A stretch of 40,012 nucleotides of DNA from Candidatus Gagatemarchaeum stordalenia (GTDB taxonomy: Archaea; Thermoproteota; Nitrososphaeria; Nitrososphaerales; Gagatemarchaeaceae). The stretch is from the NCBI GenBank assembly GCA_003164815.1, contig PLUF01000039.1, positions 1 to 40,012 of the forward strand, given 5' to 3'. The first letter of the stretch is position 1. Each line of letters starts with the position of its first letter. Position numbers and translations under genes: made by a program. The notes under the pieces were generated by a model, which was not told the DNA's origin, ran no database searches, and saw only the letters and a program-made list of their open reading frames with translations. Below are positions 16,333 to 23,492 of the stretch, in pieces.

Positions 16333-17818
16333 CTTTCCACCCAACCTGGAGCGCCGCCACCCTTGTCTTTATCGAACCGTTGGCAAGGTCGAGCCTGTAA
16401 ATGAGATAGACTGTGCCCAGCACGACTAGCCCGACCGCCGCCAGATAGGCCACGAGATTGATTAGACCTGCGGCCGTGATTCCGAGCGACGCCATCTCAG
16501 CAGCTCCGGTTATCGAACCTGAAATCGCGAGTGCCCCTCCGACAAGTAGGAGTGTGAAGATCGCGGCGGTCCAGAGCTGGGCGCTCTTGAAAGACATTGT
16601 AGACTGGGCGCCCGACGAAAGCTTGCCGCTGAGCCTGGCGAACATGACCCTGTAGACCACGACGAAGACCACTGCCACGATCAGGGCCGTGCCGCCCAAG
16701 ACCAGCACCGCCTGTTCGGTGGGGATAATCTGGCCCGGAGTCACCTTCCCCCAGTAGCTGAGGACCGTGAGCTCGGCGATGAGGATGACGCCCAGCATCA
16801 CGAACTTGGGTCTGTTTGCGATCCTCCTCTCTCCTCCCCTGTCTATGAACGGGAGGACGAAGAGGACGGCGAAGAGCGCGGTTATCAGTGTGAGCGCTAT
16901 CGGGAGCCCCGCCCCTTCGAATGCGGCTATCTTCAGGACCTGGTAGGTCCAGAGGAAGTACCAGTCGGGCTGCGGGGTGGCCGCCTGTGAAGCAGCCACA
17001 GAGTACTGTGCGGGGAGCGTGTACGGGAAGAGGGCGGAGATTACGAGCAGAGCCACGGCGAAGAGCGCCGCGAGCTCGAGGAGGTACAGCGTGGCGTCAG
17101 GGAAGAACGAGACGCCCCTCTTCTGGGCCTCCGGAATGGCCTTCGCGGGTGCAGCCGCGCCGTGGGCCTCGAACATGTACATCTTTCCGAAGAGGAGGAG
17201 CAGTAGAATCGCAGGCAGGATCAGGATGTGGATGTCGTAGAATCGGACGAGCTCTGTGGCCGCTCCTCCCGATATCCCCAGAAGTGACTGTGCCAAGTTA
17301 CTCAGCGCAGGAGGGAGTGGAGGGCCCAAGAGACCCAGCCCGACGTTGGTCGCGTCGACGGAGACCACCGTCCAGGGCAGGAGGTACCCGGTGAACCCAA
17401 AGCCGAGAGTGAGGAAGCCCATCCCCATCCCGAAGACCCACATCAGCTCCCTCGGGCTCTTGTGGGAGGAGACGAAGTAGTTCCTCATCATGTGCATTAG
17501 GGCGAGCAGTATCATGGAGTAAGCGCCGTAGAGGTGGACCGTCTCGAGGAACCTGCCGTAGTTGACGCTGCTGAAGACGTAGGACGTCGACTGGTAGGCG
17601 ACGGTCGGGTCCGGCACGTACCATATCAGGAGGATCGTCCCGGTAACGCCCTGGATGACGAAAGCGACGACAGTGAGGGCGCCTATCCAGTAGAACGGGT
17701 TGATCGAGTACTGAGGGACGGGGCGGAGCAGCGGATATGACAGGCCGAGCCTGGAGTCCAGCCATCTTACGAACTTTACAACGGGACCGGCCTTCTCCTC
17801 GGACGTCTCGTCGGCCAC
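16322..17818 (-). CDS. Cytochrome b (bc1/b6f-type) with C-terminal extension
   Basis: Quinol-oxidising core of a Rieske/cytochrome b complex in the membrane, 498 aa. The N-terminal four-helix part has heme histidines in HLYGAYSMILLALMHMMRNY and in FYDIHILILP. The C-terminal part has PDWYFLW in place of the usual PEWY Qo-site motif. The b and subunit-IV parts are fused as in mitochondrial cytochrome b, and about 100 residues with two or three more hydrophobic helices follow the usual end. The GTG start lies 2 bases after the Rieske stop. Confidence 0.93.
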   Translation of the reverse strand: MADETSEEKAGPVVKFVRWLDSRLGLSYPLLRPVPQYSINPFYWIGALTVVAFVIQGVTGTILLIWYVPDPTVAYQSTSYVFSSVNYGRFLETVHLYGAYSMILLALMHMMRNYFVSSHKSPRELMWVFGMGMGFLTLGFGFTGYLLPWTVVSVDATNVGLGLLGPPLPPALSNLAQSLLGISGGAATELVRFYDIHILILPAILLLLLFGKMYMFEAHGAAAPAKAIPEAQKRGVSFFPDATLYLLELAALFAVALLVISALFPYTLPAQYSVAASQAATPQPDWYFLWTYQVLKIAAFEGAGLPIALTLITALFAVLFVLPFIDRGGERRIANRPKFVMLGVILIAELTVLSYWGKVTPGQIIPTEQAVLVLGGTALIVAVVFVVVYRVMFARLSGKLSSGAQSTMSFKSAQLWTAAIFTLLLVGGALAISGSITGAAEMASLGITAAGLINLVAYLAAVGLVVLGTVYLIYRLDLANGSIKTRVAALQVGWKDEE

Positions 17819-17820
17819 GA

Positions 17821-18480
17821 CTAGGACACCGGGGTCCCGCCCTGAAGGTCGGCGGTGACGTCACTGGATCCCGCCGTGCCGTGTTGGTAGATTGTCGGGC
17901 CCTCCATCCCCGTGGCGAAGATGTTCCCCGAGCCGTCCACCAGGAGGATTACGCGCGGGACCGGGTAAGGTGCGGGACCGCCTGTTACCTTGGCGTCGTT
18001 CGTCATGTCGTAGATGCTGCCGTGACAGCAGCAGTACATCACCGGCCCTGTCGCGACGTACGATGAGCGGCAGGGAGGCGACTGACCCGTGGCGACGAAC
18101 CCTGGATTGCAGCCTAGGTGTTGGCAGATGTCGCTGAAGGCGACAATGTCGCTGTCGGGACCAACTCCGTCAGGCACCGCGACGCCGAGCTTGACGATTA
18201 TGTTCGGCTCGTTGTCCAAGGGGTAATAGAAACTCAGCGGGACATTGACGGCGAGGTTGTCAACCGTCGCTAGGAGACCCGAAGTGATGTCCTTGACCTG
18301 GACGTTCGGGAAAGTAGTCGCCGTGGCGGCGCCCGCCTGCGCCTCGCCCGGTGTGGCGACGGTCTTCGAGAGGGCGGCCGCTCCCCCCACCGCGAGGGCG
18401 GCAGAGGCGACTACCGACGCCTTGAGAAAAGTCCGCCGGCTCTTGTCGAAGTTGTCCTGCTTTCCGTTTTCCCCGCCCAA
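17821..18480 (-). CDS. Rieske [2Fe-2S] protein with Tat signal
   Basis: High-potential electron carrier of the bc complex, 219 aa. The twin-arginine signal SRRTFLK (14-20) plus a hydrophobic stretch gives a membrane-anchored, outward-facing domain. Cluster ligands are C119 and H121 (CQHLGC) and C150 and H153 (CCCHGS); C124 and C152 match the structural disulfide of the family. The TTG start at 18480 directly follows GTAGGAG, and a TATA-like GATAAAGATAA lies at about 18525-18540. First gene of the operon with cytochrome b. Confidence 0.93.
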   Translation of the reverse strand: MGGENGKQDNFDKSRRTFLKASVVASAALAVGGAAALSKTVATPGEAQAGAATATTFPNVQVKDITSGLLATVDNLAVNVPLSFYYPLDNEPNIIVKLGVAVPDGVGPDSDIVAFSDICQHLGCNPGFVATGQSPPCRSSYVATGPVMYCCCHGSIYDMTNDAKVTGGPAPYPVPRVILLVDGSGNIFATGMEGPTIYQHGTAGSSDVTADLQGGTPVS

Positions 18481-18749
18481 CTCCTACTTCGGACCTCCTG
18501 CCACACGTAACCCGATTAGTGCTTCGTATTATCTTTATCACGAGCAGGGTTGGAGAGCCTGATACAGGACCTCCTCCTCGAGGAGCTATCGGTCCAAACT
18601 CTTCGGCGGACGGAAGAGAGTGGGATCCGACGGTCTCAGTCGTCCGCCGTCCCCAGGATATGCGTCATTCCACCCATTCTAATGGATTTCTTCTCACTTT
18701 GCAATGATAAACGTTAAATCTATGCGTCTCGTAAAGACGCCGTTCCTTC
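18481..18749. other. Divergent regulatory region with inverted repeats
   Basis: 269 bases between divergent genes. It holds a 12-base palindrome CTCCTCGAGGAG (18574-18585) and a 9-bp inverted repeat CGGCGGACG (18604-18612) with CGTCCGCCG (18641-18649) around a 28-nt centre. TATA-like boxes for the Rieske gene (minus strand, about 18525-18540) and for the 4-TM gene (GTTAAATCTAT, about 18712-18722) lie near the two ends. No gene is seen. The repeats could be operators or a structured RNA. Confidence 0.4.
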
Positions 18750-19178
18750 TTGAAGACGATTAACACCCTCGCAGCTGCGGTGCTGCTGGTCTCCGCCGCG
18801 ATAGGCACCTACATCCTCACGACCGATTCGTACCTTTGGTCCCAGGCTCCGACGCACGCAGAAGGACTCATCGCATTCGTTGTAATCGACGTCGTGCTTG
18901 TGGCGGGTCTGTGTTGGAAACCGAAGCTCGCCATCATCGGCATGACACTGCTCGCGCTGATTCAGTTCGGTGCCATGGGAGCCGACCTCTTCGTCGGTGC
19001 CATGACCTTCGGCCAGACCAGCACAGCGGCACAGTCGGCGTTCCAGACCTACCTCCTTGGGGATACCGCGTTCAAGACGCTTCTCGGCGTGCAGGTCGTC
19101 CTCATCGTGATCGGAGCGGCGGCCATCGTCACCGGGCGCCGGCACTCGCCCGTGACCACGCAGAAACCGGCGGTCTAG
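18750..19178 (+). CDS. Four-helix membrane protein, unknown function
   Basis: 142 aa with four hydrophobic helices (about 5-25, 40-58, 63-85 and 108-130) and a short basic tail. The TTG start at 18750 is about 30 bases after GTTAAATCTAT, so the mRNA is probably leaderless. No catalytic or metal motif is recognised. The gene is divergent from the respiratory Rieske operon and precedes aguB by 76 bases. Confidence 0.7.
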   Translation: MKTINTLAAAVLLVSAAIGTYILTTDSYLWSQAPTHAEGLIAFVVIDVVLVAGLCWKPKLAIIGMTLLALIQFGAMGADLFVGAMTFGQTSTAAQSAFQTYLLGDTAFKTLLGVQVVLIVIGAAAIVTGRRHSPVTTQKPAV

Positions 19179-19254
19179 ACCAGAGCGTCGCCTCTGCAGA
19201 TTCGGACAGCCGCGCAGGTTTAAATTTCGACCGCGTCTGCGCGCAGCAAACACT

Positions 19255-20094
19255 ATGGAAGTGAAGCTCGGCCTCGTCCAGATGCGGGTGGTGGAGGACC
19301 GCCAGAAGAACCTCAGCAACGCGACCCGGATGGTGGGCGCGGCTGCTCGCGAGGGCGCGCAGATAGTCTGCCTTCCCGAGCTCTTCGACGTCCCGTACTT
19401 CCCGCAGGACGAGAAGTCGGACGCAAGGCCGGAGAGGCTCCCCAACGACGCGACGACGGCGCTCTCGGAGGCGGCAAGGGAGAACGAAGTGGTGCTCGTC
19501 GGAGGCTCAGTCTATGAGAGGTCGAGGGGTAGGTCGTACAACACAGCGACCGTGTACGATGAACGCGGTCGGATGCTCGGAGCGTACCGCAAGGTGCACA
19601 TCCCACAGGACCCGGGTTTCTACGAGCAGGACTACTTCGCGCCCGGGAAGGATTACCGGGTCTTTGACACCAGGTACGGAAAGATCGGCGTCCTGATCTG
19701 CTTCGACCAGTGGTATCCCGAAGCGGCTAGGGCCAACAAGCTGCTCGGGGCGGACTTCCTCTTCTACCCGACGGCCATCGGCACAGTGAAGGGAATAGAG
19801 CAGTCGGAGGGCGACTGGCAGGAGGCTTGGGAGACGGTGCAGCGGGGACACGCCATCGCCAACAGCATGGTGCTGGCGGCCGTCAACAGGGTCGGGGTCG
19901 AGAAGGAGACCACCTTCTGGGGCGGCTCCTTCGTCTGCGACCAGTTCGGGAAGCTGCTCGCCAAGGCCGGAGGGAGGGAACAGGTTCTGGTCGCCGCCTG
20001 CGACGTGCAGCTCGGCAGGGACATCGAACGCGGCTGGGGCTTCCTCAGGAACAGAAGACCATCGACCTACAGAAGGCTCGTCGGATCGCCATGA
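19255..20094 (+). CDS. aguB: N-carbamoylputrescine amidase
   Basis: Nitrilase-superfamily enzyme that hydrolyses N-carbamoylputrescine to putrescine, CO2 and ammonia. 279 aa with the E-K-C triad: E42 in CLPELFD, K113 in YRKVHIP and C149 in LICFDQWYPE. The HIPQDPGFYEQDYFAPG block is characteristic of the AguB branch. The ATG at 19255 follows a TTTAAATTT box by about 30 bases. The stop overlaps the agmatine deiminase start (ATGA), so the two polyamine enzymes are made together in the cytoplasm. Confidence 0.93.
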   Translation: MEVKLGLVQMRVVEDRQKNLSNATRMVGAAAREGAQIVCLPELFDVPYFPQDEKSDARPERLPNDATTALSEAARENEVVLVGGSVYERSRGRSYNTATVYDERGRMLGAYRKVHIPQDPGFYEQDYFAPGKDYRVFDTRYGKIGVLICFDQWYPEAARANKLLGADFLFYPTAIGTVKGIEQSEGDWQEAWETVQRGHAIANSMVLAAVNRVGVEKETTFWGGSFVCDQFGKLLAKAGGREQVLVAACDVQLGRDIERGWGFLRNRRPSTYRRLVGSP

Positions 20095-21131
20095 AGGATT
20101 CCCATAGCCTCGCCCCGCAGACGTACCTGATGCCGGCTGAATGGGAGAGGCACGATGGGACATGGCTGGCATGGCCGAACGACCCGCTTACGTTCCCTGA
20201 AGAGATCATAGGCAGGGTCGAGGAGACATACCGTAGGATGGTTGTCGAGCTCGCCCCTGGCGAGCGGGTAAACCTCCTCGTGGATGATGAAGCCATGGAG
20301 CGAAGAGTCTCGGCGTTCCTCGGCGAGCACGCTAACCTAAGCTACCACAGGATCCGAACGGCCGACGTCTGGATGAGGGACTACGGCCCCACCTTCGTCA
20401 GGCGGCCGGACGGCGGCCTCGCCGCGGTGAAGTGGATATTCAACGCGTGGGGGAACAAGTACGACGAGCTTCTCGCCGACAATCGTGCGGGGATGGAGGT
20501 GGCGAGAGTCTCCGGGGTCGAGGTGCTGGAGCCGGGCGTGGTGCTGGAAGGCGGGTCGATCGACACCAACGGTCAGGGCACCTGTCTGACGACCGAACAG
20601 TGCCTCCTCAACAGGAACCGCAACCCGCAGCTGACGAAGGAGCAGGTCCAGGGGTACCTGACCAGGTTCCTCGGGTTCACCAACTTCGTCTGGCTGAAGG
20701 AGGGGATAGCGGGCGACGACACTGACGGCCACGTGGATGATATCGCGAGGTTCGTGGGCGACAGGCGCGTCGTATGCATGGTTGAGGAGGACCCCAGCGA
20801 CGAGAACTTCGAGGCGCTGAAGCAGAACCTGGCTCTGCTGAGAGCCGCGAGGGACGAGCGGGGGAGGAGCCTGGAGGTCGTGCCCATCTCGATGCCGCGG
20901 AGGAAGGTAGGCGGGGACGAGAGGCTTCCGGCGAGCTACGCGAACTTCTACGTCGGCAACTCGGCCGTGCTGGTCCCCACCTTCGACGATGTGAACGACC
21001 GCGCGGCCATCGAGAAGATTGCGGCCGCGTTTCCAGGGAGGAAGGTCGTGGGGATAAACTGCGAAGCGCTGGTCTATGGCTTCGGCGGGATACACTGCGT
21101 GAGCCAGCAGCAGCCGAGCGCAAGGGCCTGA
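20091..21131 (+). CDS. aguA: Agmatine deiminase
   Basis: Converts agmatine to N-carbamoylputrescine and ammonia, the step before AguB. 346 aa of the peptidyl-arginine-deiminase-like fold: MPAEWERHDGTWLAWP at the N-terminus, VWMRDYGPTF (93-102), DTDGHVDD with the catalytic histidine, and the nucleophile C336 in GGIHCVSQQQP. The start ATG overlaps the aguB stop. The frame is open further upstream inside aguB, but the family N-terminus begins right at this ATG. With AguB it gives arginine-derived putrescine. Confidence 0.95.
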   Translation: MKDSHSLAPQTYLMPAEWERHDGTWLAWPNDPLTFPEEIIGRVEETYRRMVVELAPGERVNLLVDDEAMERRVSAFLGEHANLSYHRIRTADVWMRDYGPTFVRRPDGGLAAVKWIFNAWGNKYDELLADNRAGMEVARVSGVEVLEPGVVLEGGSIDTNGQGTCLTTEQCLLNRNRNPQLTKEQVQGYLTRFLGFTNFVWLKEGIAGDDTDGHVDDIARFVGDRRVVCMVEEDPSDENFEALKQNLALLRAARDERGRSLEVVPISMPRRKVGGDERLPASYANFYVGNSAVLVPTFDDVNDRAAIEKIAAAFPGRKVVGINCEALVYGFGGIHCVSQQQPSARA

Positions 21132-21220
21132 AGGGAGCTCAACGGCGCCGTCGCCCTGAGTTCCTCACCTGGAGGACGACCAAAGATTATATTGACCTCC
21201 CCTTCGAAAAATGGGACAAG

Positions 21221-21937
21221 ATGACTTCCGAGAAGAAAATCGTCGTATCGAAGGACGGCCCATACCTCGTTTCAGGAGGTGTCCCGATCAGCATCCAGAT
21301 CATCACGCCCAACGAAGACGGCCTTTCCTGGGAGTGGAAGGAGGCGAAGACGTTCAGGACCGGCCGCAGCTACTCGCTCTGCCGGTGCGGGCATTCCAAG
21401 AACAAGCCGTTCTGTGACGATACCCATCTGAAGATTGGTTTCGACGGGACTGAGACCGCGACGCGCCAGCCATTCGCAAGGCAGTCGGAGGTCTTCGATG
21501 GCCCCAGGCTCACTCTGAGCGACGCCGAGGGCCTTTGCGCCTTCGCCCGCTTCTGCGACCCCGGCGGGAAGATCTGGAGCCTGATAGAGGAGTCGGACGA
21601 TCCCGAGGCGCGCAAGCTGGCGATAAGGGAGGCGGCGCACTGCCCCGCCGGAAGACTGGTCCTCCACGACAAGAAGACGAAGGAGGAGATCGAGCCGGAA
21701 CTGCCGCAGTCCATCGGGGTCGTCGAAGACCCGGCCCTCGGCTGCAGCGGTCCTCTGTGGGTCCGCGGAGGGATAACCGTGGAGTCGGAGAACGGAATCC
21801 CCTATGAGAGCAGGAACCGCGTGACACTGTGCAGGTGCGGCGCGTCGAGCAACATGCCGTTCTGCAATGGGAGTCACGCGAGCATCAGGTTCAGGGATGG
21901 GCTCGTCGAGTTCGTGAAGCTGAAGCCGGGCGAATAG
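21221..21937 (+). CDS. Double CDGSH iron-sulfur protein with central four-Cys domain
   Basis: 238 aa with three metal sites. The N-terminal CDGSH-type motif is C54, C56, C65, H69 (CRCGHSKNKPFCDDTH). The C-terminal one is C204, C206, C215, H219 (CRCGASSNMPFCNGSH). Between them a divergent ferredoxin-like part has C106, C112, C141 and C175 (AHCPAGR), as in single-cluster Fer4_19-type domains. CDGSH proteins carry redox-active [2Fe-2S] clusters with 3Cys-1His ligation. Function here is unknown; redox sensing or Fe-S transfer are options. TATA-like TTATATT lies about 30 bases before the ATG. Confidence 0.9.
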   Translation: MTSEKKIVVSKDGPYLVSGGVPISIQIITPNEDGLSWEWKEAKTFRTGRSYSLCRCGHSKNKPFCDDTHLKIGFDGTETATRQPFARQSEVFDGPRLTLSDAEGLCAFARFCDPGGKIWSLIEESDDPEARKLAIREAAHCPAGRLVLHDKKTKEEIEPELPQSIGVVEDPALGCSGPLWVRGGITVESENGIPYESRNRVTLCRCGASSNMPFCNGSHASIRFRDGLVEFVKLKPGE

Positions 21938-22044
21938 GAATCCGGGATCCTGAAGAACGGAGGCCACGCCCCACGATGACATGAGCCCAGGGCCAGATTA
22001 AATGGGTCGAGAATCGGAGACCCGGATGAGGTGGAGAGGTCTCC

Positions 22045-22218
22045 TCAGCTGCGGCGGCCCTCTGCCTGCCTGAGCTCCTTCATCCTCAGGATGAACATCC
22101 TGATGGCTTCGTCGACCATCTCGGCCCTGCTCCTGTATCCCCAGGCCTTGCCAAAGCTGTCGAGGGTCTTTGCGAGCTCCTCCGGGATCTTCACCGTAGC
22201 GTATCGGCCTCTAGGCAC
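22045..22218 (-). CDS. Ribbon-helix-helix repressor, copy 1
   Basis: 57 aa. The N-terminal strand MPRGRYATVKIPEEL is followed by two helices (LAKTLDSFGKAWG, then SRAEMVDEAIRMFILRM), the Arc/CopG-type dimeric DNA-binding fold. The GTG start at 22218 is preceded by GAGGTGG. It is almost identical to the gene at 23149-23319 (differences mainly at residues 21-24 and at the C-terminus). It lies downstream of the 4-TM gene on the same strand and probably binds the duplicated operators at 22967-23033 and 25242-25308. Confidence 0.85.
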   Translation of the reverse strand: MPRGRYATVKIPEELAKTLDSFGKAWGYRSRAEMVDEAIRMFILRMKELRQAEGRRS

Positions 22219-22357
22219 GTTTCCACCTCAAAAAACATGGAAAGGCTGGGCTTTCGCCCAGGATGCGACCTGTCGGTGGCGCTCCGGATTCGGGCGCACC
22301 GACCCACCAAGGCCGTCCTTCCCTGTGTTGCATGGCAGGGCACCCGTCAGGCAGCCC

Positions 22358-22954
22358 TTACTTCGTCCTGCTTCTGAGGATGTAACCCATGCCGCCAAGG
22401 AGTATTCCGATGGAGGCCACGAGGGCCAACCCTCCGATGGGGTCCTCGAAGTGGCTGAGGTAGGTCACGTGGATCTGGTAGTTTGTGTAGCCGAGGCCTC
22501 CCGACGAGACGGCGGCGCCCGACCAGCCGGCGAGATAGCCTCCGTAGATCATCAGGATCATCGAGCTTGCGACCCCGACGTTCATTAGGACGTAGTGTCC
22601 CCAGGCGATGTAGTTACTCAGACCGTGGTACACCTTACCCTGGACCCCTTCGAGGTAGAAGTAGAAAATCGCCGTGACTGCCACTCCGACCACGCCGACG
22701 ACTAGGTAGATGATGTAGCCGGTGAACATCCAAGTCCCGCCTCCGCCTCCTGCAATAACCATTGCAGGGTTGAAGTATGGAGTGATGTTGAAGTAGCTGA
22801 GCGGCTGTATCATGAGCACTGTGATTATGGTCACGATCGCTCCTTGGATTACTGCTGCCCAGATCCATCTTCCAGCCCACTTACCTTTCACATTGGCAAA
22901 CGGTCCATTCACTCCGGTTTCGGCCTCCTTCTGCGGTTGAACTGATGCTGTCAT
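22358..22954 (-). CDS. Four-helix membrane protein, possible partner of the flavoprotein
   Basis: 198 aa. A polar N-terminus of about 30 residues precedes four hydrophobic helices (about 31-52, 70-98, 115-143 and 172-193), and the C-terminus ends basic (RSRTK). Histidines occur in KVYHGL and AWGHYVL at the third helix and in IHVTYLSHFEDP in the outer loop; these could bind heme or quinone but no known motif is matched. Its promoter is a near copy of the flavoprotein promoter, so the two are likely co-regulated. Working idea: membrane electron-transfer partner of the exported flavoprotein. Confidence 0.7.
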   Translation of the reverse strand: MTASVQPQKEAETGVNGPFANVKGKWAGRWIWAAVIQGAIVTIITVLMIQPLSYFNITPYFNPAMVIAGGGGGTWMFTGYIIYLVVGVVGVAVTAIFYFYLEGVQGKVYHGLSNYIAWGHYVLMNVGVASSMILMIYGGYLAGWSGAAVSSGGLGYTNYQIHVTYLSHFEDPIGGLALVASIGILLGGMGYILRSRTK

Positions 22955-22966
22955 TTCTTGCGCTTC

Positions 22967-23033
22967 CTGTGAGCTACCGGTGAGTCACAGCATATGAAGG
23001 CATCTGTACAAATGCCCGCAATCGCGAACAGAG
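22967..23033 (-). promoter_or_regulatory. Duplicated promoter/operator, copy A
   Basis: About 67 bases closely matching 25242-25308. On the minus strand a CATATG-containing TATA-like box (22991-22996) is followed by GTGACTCAC (a perfect palindrome around C, 22980-22988), two bases, and GTAGCTCAC (22969-22977), then the ATG at 22954. Box centres are 11 bp apart, one helical turn, as expected for side-by-side RHH dimers. The position between TATA box and start suggests repression. Confidence 0.65.
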
Positions 23034-23148
23034 ACGCTTTTGGAGTTCTCGGAGAAGCGGCTCTTCCCTGCCGATCAGTCGGTTTGAAGGTAGATGCAAC
23101 GACGGTGAGAGTACGGCGGTGGCCGAACCAAGCAGCAGATGGGTCGCT

Positions 23149-23319
23149 CTATCTCCTGCTCTCGGCTTGCCTGAGCTCCTTCATCCTCAAGATATACATC
23201 CGGATCGCTTCGTCGACCATCTCGGCCCTGCTTCTGTATCCCCACGCCTCGGAGAAGCCGTCGAGGGTCTTCGCAAGTTCCTCTGGAATCTTCACCGTGG
23301 CGTATCGACCCCTAGGCAT
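23149..23319 (-). CDS. Ribbon-helix-helix repressor, copy 2
   Basis: 56 aa paralogue of the 22045-22218 gene: same MPRGRYATVKIPEEL strand, first helix LAKTLDGFSEAWG, and second helix region SRAEMVDEAIRMYILRM. The ATG start is at 23319. It follows the Tat flavoprotein gene on the same strand after about 170 bases, just as copy 1 follows the 4-TM gene. The near-identical strand residues (R3, R5, T8, K10) predict the same DNA target; the two could form heterodimers. Confidence 0.85.
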   Translation of the reverse strand: MPRGRYATVKIPEELAKTLDGFSEAWGYRSRAEMVDEAIRMYILRMKELRQAESRR

Positions 23320-23492
23320 GTCTTACACCTTAAGAGAGGCGGCGGGGGCAGGGCCGTCGCTCCTCGACTCGATGCGACCGAGAGCAGGACATCGGGCACG
23401 CAACCGGAGCGATAGCGAAGCTCCTGCTGCGTGCTGTCGCCAGCTGCTCTTTCACTTCGAGCTTGGCGGCTAGGCGGGCACTCATTGCAGGT

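Noticed and set aside
19827..20090. Upstream extension of agmatine deiminase
   Set aside because: It lies wholly inside aguB in another frame; the family N-terminus starts at 20091.
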